Source: Tubulanus polymorphus (taxonomy: Eukaryota; Nemertea; Palaeonemertea; Tubulaniformes; Tubulanidae). Taken from it: 64,000 nt of DNA. The number at the start of each line of letters is the position of its first letter. The stretch's first letter is position 1. The stretch lies in NCBI RefSeq assembly GCF_964204645.1, contig NC_134030.1, positions 5,020,278 to 5,084,277 on the forward strand. The letters are read 5' to 3'. A program made the position numbers and the translations under genes. The notes under the pieces were generated by a model. That model worked only from the letters and a program-made list of their open reading frames with translations, had not been told where the DNA came from and did no database searches. Below are positions 16,177-34,346 of this stretch, piece by piece.

Positions 16177-19100
16177 CTACGCTTTTCCTTCGACGCCACG
16201 AAACGTTCCACGAATCGCATCCGCGTTTTCTTTATCCTTCGCGTGTTGATGTAACAAACGCTGCAAATCGATATAGTCCACCGTTTCCTCCTTCGCCGGT
16301 TGCGATTTAGCCTTAGGAGGTTTCGTTTTCGGCGAGCGCGCACCGACTTTGACGCCATCTTCGGCCGAATTCTTACGCGAGTGAGGTTTCTGGAGAGTTT
16401 TCGCGTATTCCATCGCCTGAAATAGAAAATATTCATAAGATTAGATTGAATCAGGATCCAGTTACAAGATTTTTTTGCTGAATAAATCTTGATAAGCCTT
16501 GAACAACTTTTATCTTTTCCACCCCACTGGTAAAGGTCATATACGCCCAACTGCCCGTCTGCCCCATGATACTTACAGCGTGTCTTTTTGAAACTGTTGG
16601 TGTGATGACCTCGCGCTCTGGTTTAGGTCGAGGCTTAGGAGGTTTAGCGTGCTGACCGCTCATCAGGTTTTTCTCGCGCAGCTGACGAGCGTACTCCGCT
16701 TGCCGCAGTTTCTTCTCCAACTGAAGAAAGAAAATCAAATCAAATTTGAATTTACTGAGTTATCTGAATGATTATTCATCGCACGAATCTGGGACATTAA
16801 CTTGAGACCTAACACTTGAAGCACGTTCTCTACATGCCTATTGCTTTTCTAATAAATTTACCTTTTCTTTGTGAGTTTCGTTATCAAGGTTTGGTCCGAG
16901 TCCGCCGAGTTTGATTTCTAATTGTAGTTTCTTATAATCGTTTAAACTGTACGGTTTGTAGCTGACTTCATGATGTTTCTGTTTCTGAAATTGAGCCAAA
17001 TATCCTTCTTCCTCCTACAAACACAAATAACATACAATACATGTCTGTTCAGTGTTCTACCACTAGGGGGCATCAGTAATTTATATATGATACAGTACCT
17101 GATTATTAGGGTCGCTGTAGTAAGGGGGTATCGGCGGAAGAGGTGAGTACGGATTCGTCTGTAACTGCTGACGACCTCCTTTCGTGAGGTCCTCGGATCT
17201 CGGAGATAGGAATTCATTATCTGGCCGGTACGGATCTGAATACTGCAAAAAAAAAGAACGAATAAAGATATCAACGACGTGTCATGTCAGTGTTTAAAAA
17301 ACCCATATAAATGGTAATCTGATTAGATAATATGGTGAGGATATGGCCACTTTTTATGGACTGTAATGATGAAAAGCTTAAGTCCAACTGAAGAATTGAA
17401 TAAAACTTTTGAAGCGTAAAAGCATATCAAATGTAATGACCATGAAATGAAATGGAGCTCTGATGATCTCTATATTGATTATCTAATCAAACATTTAAAA
17501 ACTTATTCGTAAATGCATGCAAGACCTTACGGTATTTAACAATCATGGTTTCATATGAATAGACAGGCACATGCTTGAATTTATAGCTCATACAATATTA
17601 CAAATATAAGCATGTTAAATTGAATACGTTGGATACAATGAGTTCATGAATAACCGAATTATCAATCCGTATTCTGCAAATTTATCCCAGGATGTTAAAT
17701 GATTCATACAAATCTCCTCCATATATCAGTGACGTGGCGTTGAATTCAATTCAACATTTGACCGGCTTCACGCGCGTCATTACACTGACAATGTTCCCGA
17801 TATATTTCTGTCTGGGAACGTTTGGTAACGCGGCCAGTTTTCTCGTGATGGTGCAACCCAGGTTTCGCGATCGGTTCTTGTACGCTAATTATTTGATCGC
17901 GTTGTCGGTCTCCGACTGGATTGTATGTTTATATCTAACCGGTCTACCCATTCTACAGTACATTCTCTACACGATCAACCCTGATCTCATCATTCAATTC
18001 CCTAGTTTTAATTCGTGTGTTATATACGAGTTCATTTTTATAATGTCCGGGTACGTGAGCTCGTGGATCATGGCTGCGATAACCGTTGAACGTTTCGCCG
18101 TCGTAGTTTTCCCGTTCAACTCTAGATTCATTTGTACGCCGCAATTGTCTAAAAAAGTAACGCTATCTATTCTGATCGTGAATTCCGCCGCGTCGCTCTG
18201 GATCATATTAACCTTAAAATACGAAGACGATTTCGGCTGTTATTCAGAATACACGATACAACAAATATTCTACGTATATAGCATCGTGTACAGCTGTATC
18301 TTGCCTCTTTTAATAATAACTAGTTCAAATGTTATCATAATCGTACATTTGTTTAAACAGTCAATGATAAAATCAATTTCAACCGACGACAAAAAAGCTA
18401 CTAAGACGAAACGAACGACTTTAATGCTGCTTACAGTTTCTATTGTGTTTCTGCTCAGTACGATGCCGTCCACTATCGTTGTTTTCCTCCCACTGGATCC
18501 GCAGACCAGCGAATACATCGAGATTAACGTATTGAATATCATACACGTCGTAAACTTTGTGGGAAATTTCTACATTTATTTATTACTAGGCACCGAAATA
18601 CGCAGATACTTTCTCACGAAAATCTGCTGCAAGCAGTAAAACAAACACGTCTGCAGGGCACCCCCAGCCACAATTCTTGACAGGTTCCTTGTCTTTAAAT
18701 CGGTTAAACTTCTACCCTATACATGCCTATTAATAATTGCAACTGCCATGGTGAAAAAAAAAACTAAACCATAAAATTTTTCTTTTAAATTTGGGTATTT
18801 CGACTGAACCCGCCTGCATTTGGCCCGGAATGTCTGGTATTCATATCGTGCATTAGTTTACACAGAATAATTCACCGGTATTCACATATTTCTGGCATAT
18901 TTACAGTGGGTTCGACTATCTAAACAATACCTGGTTTATAAAGAAGACATAGATATTTACTGTGTGAATCTAGTGTAATACAATGACAAAAGAACTGAAA
19001 ATTGCTGAAAGCTCTATAAATCTATTTAAGCCTATAAACACCTATTAAACAATTATATTAGGCCCATATGAATAGCCTGCACATATAGGCTATGCCAACG

Positions 19101-22100
19101 TATGTATAACTCATAGATCTTTCAAATATGAATCCAATTGTCAAAGGATTTAGGACAGACCCAGAAGAAAAATTTCTCATCACAATAGACAATAATCCCT
19201 TTCTTGCTGCTCAACTTGATCTTGATTTATATTACTGTAGTTTGTTTCAAAAAATTTCATCAAAACTGAAGTTTGTTTCCAACCATTCTATCGATGAGGG
19301 GAGTTTTAATCAATGATTGACTCATTAAGGAATCAGTAAACTGCAGCAAATTGATTAAAACCATCGACCAGACAAGGTATATCATCTAGAAATTTGACAT
19401 TTCTAAGCTTAAAGAATTATCTTCAAAAATGTTTTACCTGTCAAACTAAACATACAATAGAAATTACTTAAAAGCAAGATGATCAGGGAATAAAGGATCG
19501 AAAATAAATACCTGGTATTGTCTTTCTACAGCTCCTGCTGAAAGAGTTTGTTGAGGCTGGTATATTCTCTGTGTGTCACGTGGTGAACCAGCAGCAGCAG
19601 CACCGTGTGGTGGAGGTTGTTGTGGAGGTGGCTGCTGCTGCTGTTTAATTTGGTTTAACTGATTCGGTGTCATCAACTTCAGATTAATATCGACTGCGAC
19701 TCGCTGTTCGCGTAGATCGTTATCGTTCCACACCGGTTTAGCCGGCGGCGCCATCTGCTGTTGGTTATCATTATCGATGTAATCGTAACTACGCGGCTGT
19801 ACACCAGGTGGCGGTAAACGCCGCGATACTTGCGTCGACGGGTAAGCGTCGCTAGCGTAACCGCGTTCCTCCGGCTGGTAATTCAAACGGTTATCGCTGT
19901 TGTACTTTTTAAACATTTTCGGTTTATTTTTCCCGGACGACTTCTGACGTTTTTGATCTTGTAGATCGCGCATTTTCTGATTCCAGACTTCCTCTGCCGA
20001 CTGCGGAGGTCCCGCCGCGTGATTCAACACGTCCGGTATCGAACCCGTACTGTTCGACGCTCTGATACTAGGTAACGGTGGTTTTCTCGTAAACGAATCC
20101 CTCCTCGCCGGCCCCGTTGGTTGTTTGTTCAACGTTTGTCTCTTTTTATACGCCTGGTTATACGATCCTTCCACTTTTTTCACGACGATCTCTTGTTTAT
20201 TTTTCTCTATATAATCGACGACGGGTCTTTCATCGAACGGGAAGTTACTGACTAGAGGTTTATTATTGGGAACTGGTTTTTTGTTTGTTTTCGTTGTTTT
20301 GTTCATATTATGCATTTTGCGGTCGTATTCGCTGTCGTGCGACAGCGTACGCGCGGCACCTTGGCGTCGATTCTGATACGCTTCCAACTCGCTCGCGAGA
20401 TCGATCGTCGATAGTTCCGATTCGCGACGTTTCATTTCCGAGTCGCCGGCGCTGCTCGATCCCGGGTCGTCGTAGATACCGAGGTCGTCGTCGTTGTGAC
20501 TGTACGGAGCAGACGCCGGCTGAGATTGCGGTGAATAATGAAATTGAGCCGGATGCTGACGGGTGTGACTGTATCCCTGTTGAGGCGGTCCCTGTTGCTG
20601 CTGGTACTGTTGAGGCGGCCCCTGTTGCTGCTGGTAATGTTGAGCCGGTCCCTGTTGCTGCTGGTACTGTTGGGACGGTCCCTGTTGCTGCTGGTACTGT
20701 TGAGGCGGTCCCTGTTGCTGCTGGTACTGTTGGGGCGGTACCTGTTGCTGCTGGTACTGTTGAGCCGGTATCTGTTGCTGATAAGATGGATATTGTCCTA
20801 TCGACGGATTATCGTATTCCTGTTCACGATATTGTCCTTGTTGGGGCGGGGAATTCGGTTCATTTCGATCGTAATCGTACTGTTGTACGGGATGTCTGTT
20901 ACGGTCTCTGTGTTGTTGAGGGTGATAATACGACTGATCTGTTGGTGGTTGTTGATTGTAGGGTATTTCTCGCGCGTAGTTCTGATCACCGATGTACTGC
21001 TGTGGTTGATCAAATTGTTGATCGTTGTAACCTCTAGCCAGTGGTGTGATGTATTGTTGTTGTTGCGGGTGTCGCGTTGTTACTACCGTATACCGACCTG
21101 TAGAATCTGGCTGCGCTTCGTAACGCGATGAACCCGTTTCCGCGGCCGGCACTCGCCGTTCATCCTCGACGCCACCTACTGGCTGTTCTTCGTACCGATC
21201 GGACGGCTGATGATAATTCGTCAATCGGTTTTCGTCGGCGTAACGATTAGAATCGATCCAGTGACGAGGCTGCTCCGATCGGTCGGAATGAAGCACGAAC
21301 GGCGCTGGTTGTTGGTGACTGACGGCTCCACGAGGCTGCGGTCTCGGACCGGGCCGCTCCACCTCATTATTGAAACTATCCCTAGAATAAACACCGACAA
21401 TAGGGTTATTACTAATAATATGATCGGACATTTCGTTATTTTCTCTACTGGACGGCGCGTAATCGCTTTTTTTGTGCGTGCCTAAATGCTTCGCCGGTGC
21501 AGGGGGCGCTAATCTACGGTGTGGATTGTAATCTAAACTATCTACGAGCTCGTCGCCGCTACTATCGCCATCTATTGAGTCCGTGTCGAACCCGACGACT
21601 TTCTTTTTCGGTGGTTGCGGTGATCGCAGTGAGATGTTAATCGGTGCACCGGATGACTCTTCCGGTAAATCCGTCTGCAGCGAGTTCAAATCTAACCTCG
21701 GTACGGTCGGGTCGTAGATGATGTCGTCTCGTCGCTGATCGGCCGGGAATCTCTGATTCTCGATATCGTATTCTCTCGCCTCGACTCGTTGTTTCAACTC
21801 CTGCTGATACGCCGCTTCTCGTCGTAACGTTTCCTCGTCGTCTTGGATCGTGCTTTCACGAACGTCTCGATCTACCGTCACCGGCGCCTCCTGGTGTCGA
21901 CGAGGCTGACTACTTCCCGAATTTCCGCGTAAAACGTACTCGTGATTTCGATCATGTCGATCGTTGTAATCTTCGACTCTGCTGCTGACGAAACGAAATT
22001 CTTCCTCTTCCGCGCTATTTTCGGGCCAATCGACGTACACCTTTTTCTGTTGCTGCTGAGCCGTCAATTTTCGGCTCATATTATTACTGTCCGGCTTGAG

Positions 22101-22193
22101 TTGTTCGTCTTGCGTTGTATCGCGGAGCAGGGATAACAGAGCTTGATTGTCGGTATGAATGATTCCTTCGCCAAAATTGTCTTCTTCACTCAT
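16177..22193 (-). CDS. Jhy-homolog-like protein, large Gln-rich N-terminal region
   Basis: Five coding exons (minus): 22193-19512, 17242-17099, 17014-16862, 16720-16577 and 16416-16177, all phase 0, about 1120 residues. The first 900 residues are low-complexity, acidic then Pro/Gln-rich, with a 10-residue tandem repeat QYQQQQGPPQ repeated about seven times (DNA 20575-20780). The conserved part is C-terminal: VSYKPYSLNDYKKL..KLGGLGP (exon 3), a charged coiled-coil-like EYARQLREKN (exon 4), and RHAMEYAKTLQKP...VDYIDLQRLLHQHAKDKENA (exon 5). From memory of the family, this order resembles vertebrate JHY (C11orf63), a protein needed for ependymal motile cilia and linked to hydrocephalus in mice. 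The match rests on the C-terminus only. The start is the first ATG of exon 1 (MSEEDNFGEG). Intron 1 (17243-19511) encloses a receptor gene on the other strand. Confidence 0.72.
17692..18639 (+). CDS. Orphan class A (rhodopsin-like) GPCR, intronless, nested
   Basis: This is a single open frame of 315 residues with seven hydrophobic segments. TM1 has the GN pair (G45 N46), TM2 has LSVSD with D75, and C109 and C183 are placed to form the TM3-ECL2 disulfide. TM3 ends with E133-R134-F135 in place of DRY. TM6 lacks CWxP (only P259 in a TMPST context). TM7 carries NFYIY (292-296) in place of NPxxY. The N-terminus has an N-glycosylation site N3-D-S, and the tail ends with CC (312-313), a possible palmitoylation site. 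The small size and features resemble invertebrate peptide (FMRFamide-like) receptors, but the ligand cannot be inferred. It lies wholly inside intron 1 of the Jhy-like gene on the opposite strand. Lack of introns suggests a retroposed origin or an expanded single-exon family. Confidence 0.88.
   Translation: MLNDSYKSPPYISDVALNSIQHLTGFTRVITLTMFPIYFCLGTFGNAASFLVMVQPRFRDRFLYANYLIALSVSDWIVCLYLTGLPILQYILYTINPDLIIQFPSFNSCVIYEFIFIMSGYVSSWIMAAITVERFAVVVFPFNSRFICTPQLSKKVTLSILIVNSAASLWIILTLKYEDDFGCYSEYTIQQIFYVYSIVYSCILPLLIITSSNVIIIVHLFKQSMIKSISTDDKKATKTKRTTLMLLTVSIVFLLSTMPSTIVVFLPLDPQTSEYIEINVLNIIHVVNFVGNFYIYLLLGTEIRRYFLTKICCKQ
18640..19511. other. Remainder of Jhy-like intron 1
   Basis: The 3' flank of the nested GPCR and the intron's donor-side part. 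AT-rich, with no recognised element. Confidence 0.5.
20575..20780 (-). repeat. Coding minisatellite, 30-nt units
   Basis: About seven tandem 30-nt units built on CTGTTGCTGCTGGTACTGTT (plus strand) encode QYQQQQGPPQ-type decapeptides on the minus strand. Units differ at a few positions (for example GPPQ, GPSQ, GPAQ, VPPQ), so it is not a recent perfect expansion. Confidence 0.9.
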
Positions 22194-23664
22194 TTGTGGT
22201 GAAATGCAATTTAATTTTCTCCATTTCTGTGAGAAGACACAAAGCTGTCATTCGCTGATAATGTTTAAACCTACAAATATAAAGAATGCAGAATGATGTC
22301 AGTTTTTCTTGATACCCTTCTGTTTTGGCATTAGGACTGGCGTGGCCGAGTAGGGGTTATTAGGAGGGTGACCAAGCGGTTCTGTAGTCAGTAACTTGCC
22401 TGTGACATTGTGTTTGTGTGGTTTAGTTTCATGACCAGATATTTTCCCAATATAAGCCCATCTGATTCTAATAGCTTACCACCACCAACGAATTTAACTT
22501 ATGGTTCCTATTAGGCCTACTAGAGGTAGCTACGCCACAGGGTGTAAAAAATGGCAGTCAAAAAGGTCAGCTCAGAATCTGTCGCCGAGTCTCAGGAGGA
22601 CTCCGCCCTAAATTGTGGTGCGGGGGCACTGCAGCATTTGTTATTTCTTATCTATCTACAAACCCAGCAGATGATAAATATATCATGGATTGGCCGTGGG
22701 AATGAAAATTCAAATTGAAATCAAATTTTGTTGTTTTCGCCTGTGCTGCTGCTGCTTCAGTGCTTGTCGTCATCTGACATTTTTAATTTTAGCCTCTCTC
22801 TGTCTCGGTTTTTTCGTTGTTGACCTTTATTTTCGTAAAACCAAAGAGAATTGTATTGTATGTTGTTGTTTAGTAAGACATATTTTTACATACCTATCCT
22901 TCTCAATGACAATTTAGTCCTTCTTTAGTATATACTTTAGTATGAGGCCTTTCCAATAAATAGCGTATGCAGTTTCCATAGTAGCAATTAATAGTGGCAG
23001 CACCGTACAGTGCGCGAGATAGAAATAAAAACACGGATTCGGCGTAAAAACGGCTAGGGATTTAGCGGATTTCCTACTGCGGTGCGCGAGTAAAAATCTC
23101 CTACTGCGGCAAGCGAGTATTCTCGTTCGCCGTACGAGAATCGATGTGATATCGCGAGAAATAACAAAAGAATGCTTTAGCACTATTTCATCGTATACCC
23201 CTACATTTTATCGAAAATCGAATTAAAATGATTGGTAAATGAAGCGTCCGTTCACAGATAATCATCACAGAAGCGGCAGTTTAATTCTGAGCTGAGAGCA
23301 GGTAAAATAACCCTTCAATTAATTCACATTTTTGGTATGGTAGGCTACCAATGAATTAAAGGAGAGCCTACTCACTCTGAGTCTATTTCAATTTTCATTA
23401 TCACTCAAACCTTCAACTAGAACTAAATTGAAAAAATCTCATTCGTTGTGCTGGGTCTAACTCATAGCTGCTGCTTTTCATGGGCTAACGTTTCAAAAAA
23501 TGGTAATTTTTCTCTTATCTTAAAAAAAATTTAGTTGCAGTGCTACAGCGGGCTGCTAAAGTCGAGACATCCCCAACAACGTCCAGCATAGATAGATAGA
23601 CCGTCGTCACTTCATAATCAACCGTTAACCGTGATCTACACCACTAACCGGACGGTGACCTGAA
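22194..23664. other. Divergent spacer between the Jhy-like gene and CUL1
   Basis: It must contain the promoters of both genes. A short tandem pair (CTACTGCGGTGCGCGAG / CTACTGCGGCAAGCGAG) is near 23071-23117. No coding sequence was recognised. The Sp/GC-rich motifs seen are too weak to call. Confidence 0.4.
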
Positions 23665-31285
<7,621 letters not shown>

Positions 31286-32509
31286 TGATATAGACCAAGC
31301 ATTTTGGGTAAGCATCATCAACTTCTCATTTAAGTGAGCTTATTGAGTTCTATCATGCGATCCTCTAATCGGTCCAAACTCGTCAAACCTACATTCGATT
31401 TCGTGATATTTTCGTTTCAGGTTTTAACCGTTTGTACAAATAGAAGCTTTCATAATACGATGCGTTCACACGAAAACTCACTCAAATCGCACATGCAAAC
31501 ACACAGTCGTCGTCTACCGGTATTTGTAGTATGGTGCTCCGCAAAGAACTAGAGAGAGAGAGAGACAGAGATGATGTGAACGTATACAACATATCTTTAT
31601 CAATCACCACAATTATCAAGCGATGGTTTTATTGTGGATCGACTACAGCTGTGGTGCCAGTTTCAGCGGCTGATCTACCATCGCGACATCGCGCATCAAC
31701 GACGATTAATCATTCCCGGGAATTAAGGGAATTTTACACGCAGTGCCATAGTTCGTTCGTAGCCCGGGTCTACTAGGTACATGCATATTACTCGGACTGA
31801 ACTCGGAAACTATGATTTGTTTCTAGTTTCGACCTGGAATCGAAGGTCCACTACGCGTATGCTTGGACTTGACTGCTCTCGTAAGCCATGTTTTGTTCGG
31901 ACGTGAATTAACGAGTTTGTCGATACGATGTAAATGTCGAGATTGACAGACCCTGTGTTTGAACTGTTGATTCAGTTCATTTCGTGCTATATAATCAGTC
32001 GTAATATACTGATTTTCTAGCAATGTTATTATTATCATTATCATTATTATTATCATTACAAGAAGAATTATTATGTGCTTATCGTAGAATATTATCTTTC
32101 TGCGAAGATGATCGATAAACGCGAGTAACAAGGACGAACGGTGAAACCTTTGGAAGAGTGCTCCGTGAGCCGTTTACAATGTGATAATAAATCGAACTTA
32201 GTAAAATTGAATGTGGCATCATGTGGAGATAGAGAGAGAGAGACTGGTATTATCTATCATCATCAAAATTTCTCTGCTTGCGGCAGAAAAAACTGAATGC
32301 TGACTGCGGCATGTGAATGATAAACTATTATTCTCTATCATCCTGTCTTTGTATGTACATATAAATGCATTATACACTCGCGTATTATTTATGTGTGAGA
32401 AAAAAATGAATTCGATGGATTTTCTAAAATATGATGTGAGACATTTCTATAATCTGTATAAGTGAAATCATTTCTCTGTGATGCCCTGTGTAGTGGCGAG
32501 CGACACGTG

Positions 32510-32900
32510 ACAGTGGAACCTTGTTACTTCAAATTTTCAGGGACCAATTAATATTCAGTTCATTTTAACCTCGTTAATTTATCACAGGGTCCCTATGACT
32601 CCCTTGTTATGAGCAAAATGCCTGAAACTCCGTTAAAACTTCAATTTTGAGAATAAGGCAATTAAAAATGTTTTTAGTAGTACAGTAAACTACCCCTCAA
32701 TCATAATGATTTGTAGGAGTCTACTGTAATAGGGATATGAAAGTGATGAAGACACTTCTGGAAATTTTCTCCTTTTAAACTCCTTAAAAACTCTGTATAT
32801 CAAGGAATGACCGATCTGTTGGGACCCTAATTCAGGTATTTCCATTTGGATGGATTATTTCAGTTATAATTCGAGGTTGTTTTAACGAGGTCCCGCTGTA
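32510..32900. mobile_element. Possible mariner/pogo-type MITE
   Basis: The left end ACAGTGGAACCTTGTTA and the reverse complement of the right end, ACAGCGGGACCTCGTTA, agree at most positions, in the style of pogo/Tigger termini. The interior is non-coding. The TA duplication is not certain on the left side. Confidence 0.45.
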
Positions 32901-34123
32901 TTGATTGTGAAGTAATTACCTCTCTGCTTCTTCGAGAAATCTCCTATTATTGTTCCTCTGTTGAGATGTTGAATCGTTAAAATCGACAACTATTCAAATA
33001 GTCCTATTGTTTTGCTGTAGATTATGTCTTGTAACCCGTAACGTGCTATCCTCCTCATTATTAATAGTCATTTTGAAATATTAAGATGCCCACTCAACTC
33101 TTCTGATGGTACCATTGTGTATTTATACTGCACACAAACGCCATCTATCAGATAACTGTGAAATTTTAGCTTCGTGTTTTGGGATATGTTGTTTTTGGGG
33201 ATACGGGAAATGGCTTTTCGAGTGATCAAATATTCATTTCGTTTTGGGAGAGGACTTCAATTGACCCAGCAAACTGTTATTTTCAATCCGAATTTCCTTA
33301 TTAATAATTCTTGTGCAAAACCATACACGCGTAGACCATTCTATTTGTCACTGATTCTGTGGCTAAGATGGAATGAAAATTCGGAATTTTCCTTGAAAAG
33401 TGAAAATTTTGGTTCACGTATTTTCAGTTTCTACTATGTAAATCTGTAATTACACTTACAAAGTTTTTAAGGTTTTCATTTCAGTTGCCTGATTATTTAA
33501 TAACTTATTTGATCAAACCCTTACTCGGCTGGTGAAAGAATTCCGATATTTTTTTCACAACTGGAATTATTCTTAAAAAAAAAAAACTTGCGTGAAGGAT
33601 TTGTTGTATGAAAATAACACATTGATTTTGTGATTGGTAATAAAAAACCCATGAGCAATTCATAGTTTATGGACTGTATTTCAACTCGGTGTTGTTCATT
33701 CACTGTATCAGTAGTTCGTCGGAAAATATTTCAGTTCGAATTGGATTTCTCATTTTGAAAGGGGAAACTAGTCTTTGGAATCATGCAGTTTCGAAATGGA
33801 AAAATTCGCTACCTCGTCATTTTGCCATCTTTGCTGATATTACGCAGCTGACTTATATATACGATTTACTATATATATATAAGTTGTTTACATTGCCTTT
33901 GATAAAACCCCTGTTGATACAATGTCTAAATGTATTGAATGATATAAAAAATTTTTTTTTAATGAGAAAAGGGTTCAAGCATGCAGACGTATTTAAACTA
34001 GATAGAGACGTCCATGGTCCACTGAAGTGTTCACGTGAATCGCGATCTACGGGAATCTGTATACTGGTGATACGAAAAGTACTGGCGAACTCTCTCAAGT
34101 CTTTTCCAAGAAAGATAATCCTT

Positions 34124-34164
34124 GATAATTGAATTTACCCTGTCACAGGGTAAATTAAATTATC
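34124..34164. repeat. 19-bp stem, 3-nt loop hairpin upstream of ZIP gene
   Basis: GATAATTGAATTTACCCTG faces CAGGGTAAATTAAATTATC across TCA, with one mismatch. It lies 182 bp before the ZIP start codon, so it may fall in the promoter or 5'UTR. It is not followed by a T-run and is not a bacterial-type terminator. Confidence 0.75.
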
Positions 34165-34346
34165 ATGTCCATTTGCAAAGCTTATCCAAATTGCTGCACT
34201 TAAGGTGACAGATATGGGACAGACTTACGTACAGGTTCAATGTGGATCACGTTATCACTCTGGACGACGAACGACACGACAGGTGCCCGTTTCACGAGTC
34301 TTCGAGTTTCACGACACGAACTGCTTCACAACACGCCGAGTAAACC

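Larger units (their letters stand above)
31286..34346. other. CUL1 3' region and spacer to the ZIP transporter
   Basis: This holds the CUL1 3'UTR. Short (AG)n tracts lie near 31550 and 32229, there are ATT-rich stretches around 32025-32060, and a TIR-like segment is at 32510-32900. A long perfect-type hairpin is at 34124-34164. No gene was recognised; the open frames show no conserved protein. Confidence 0.5.

Noticed and set aside
20285-21131. Two long plus-strand open frames with Val/Ala- or Leu-rich repeats
   Set aside because: They are the complement of the Gln/Pro-rich coding minisatellite of the Jhy-like gene; the repeats keep the antisense frames open.
22330-22405. tRNA-like text (GGCGTGGCCGAGTAGG)
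   Set aside because: It resembles the start of tRNA-Leu/Ser but no acceptor or anticodon arms can be formed.
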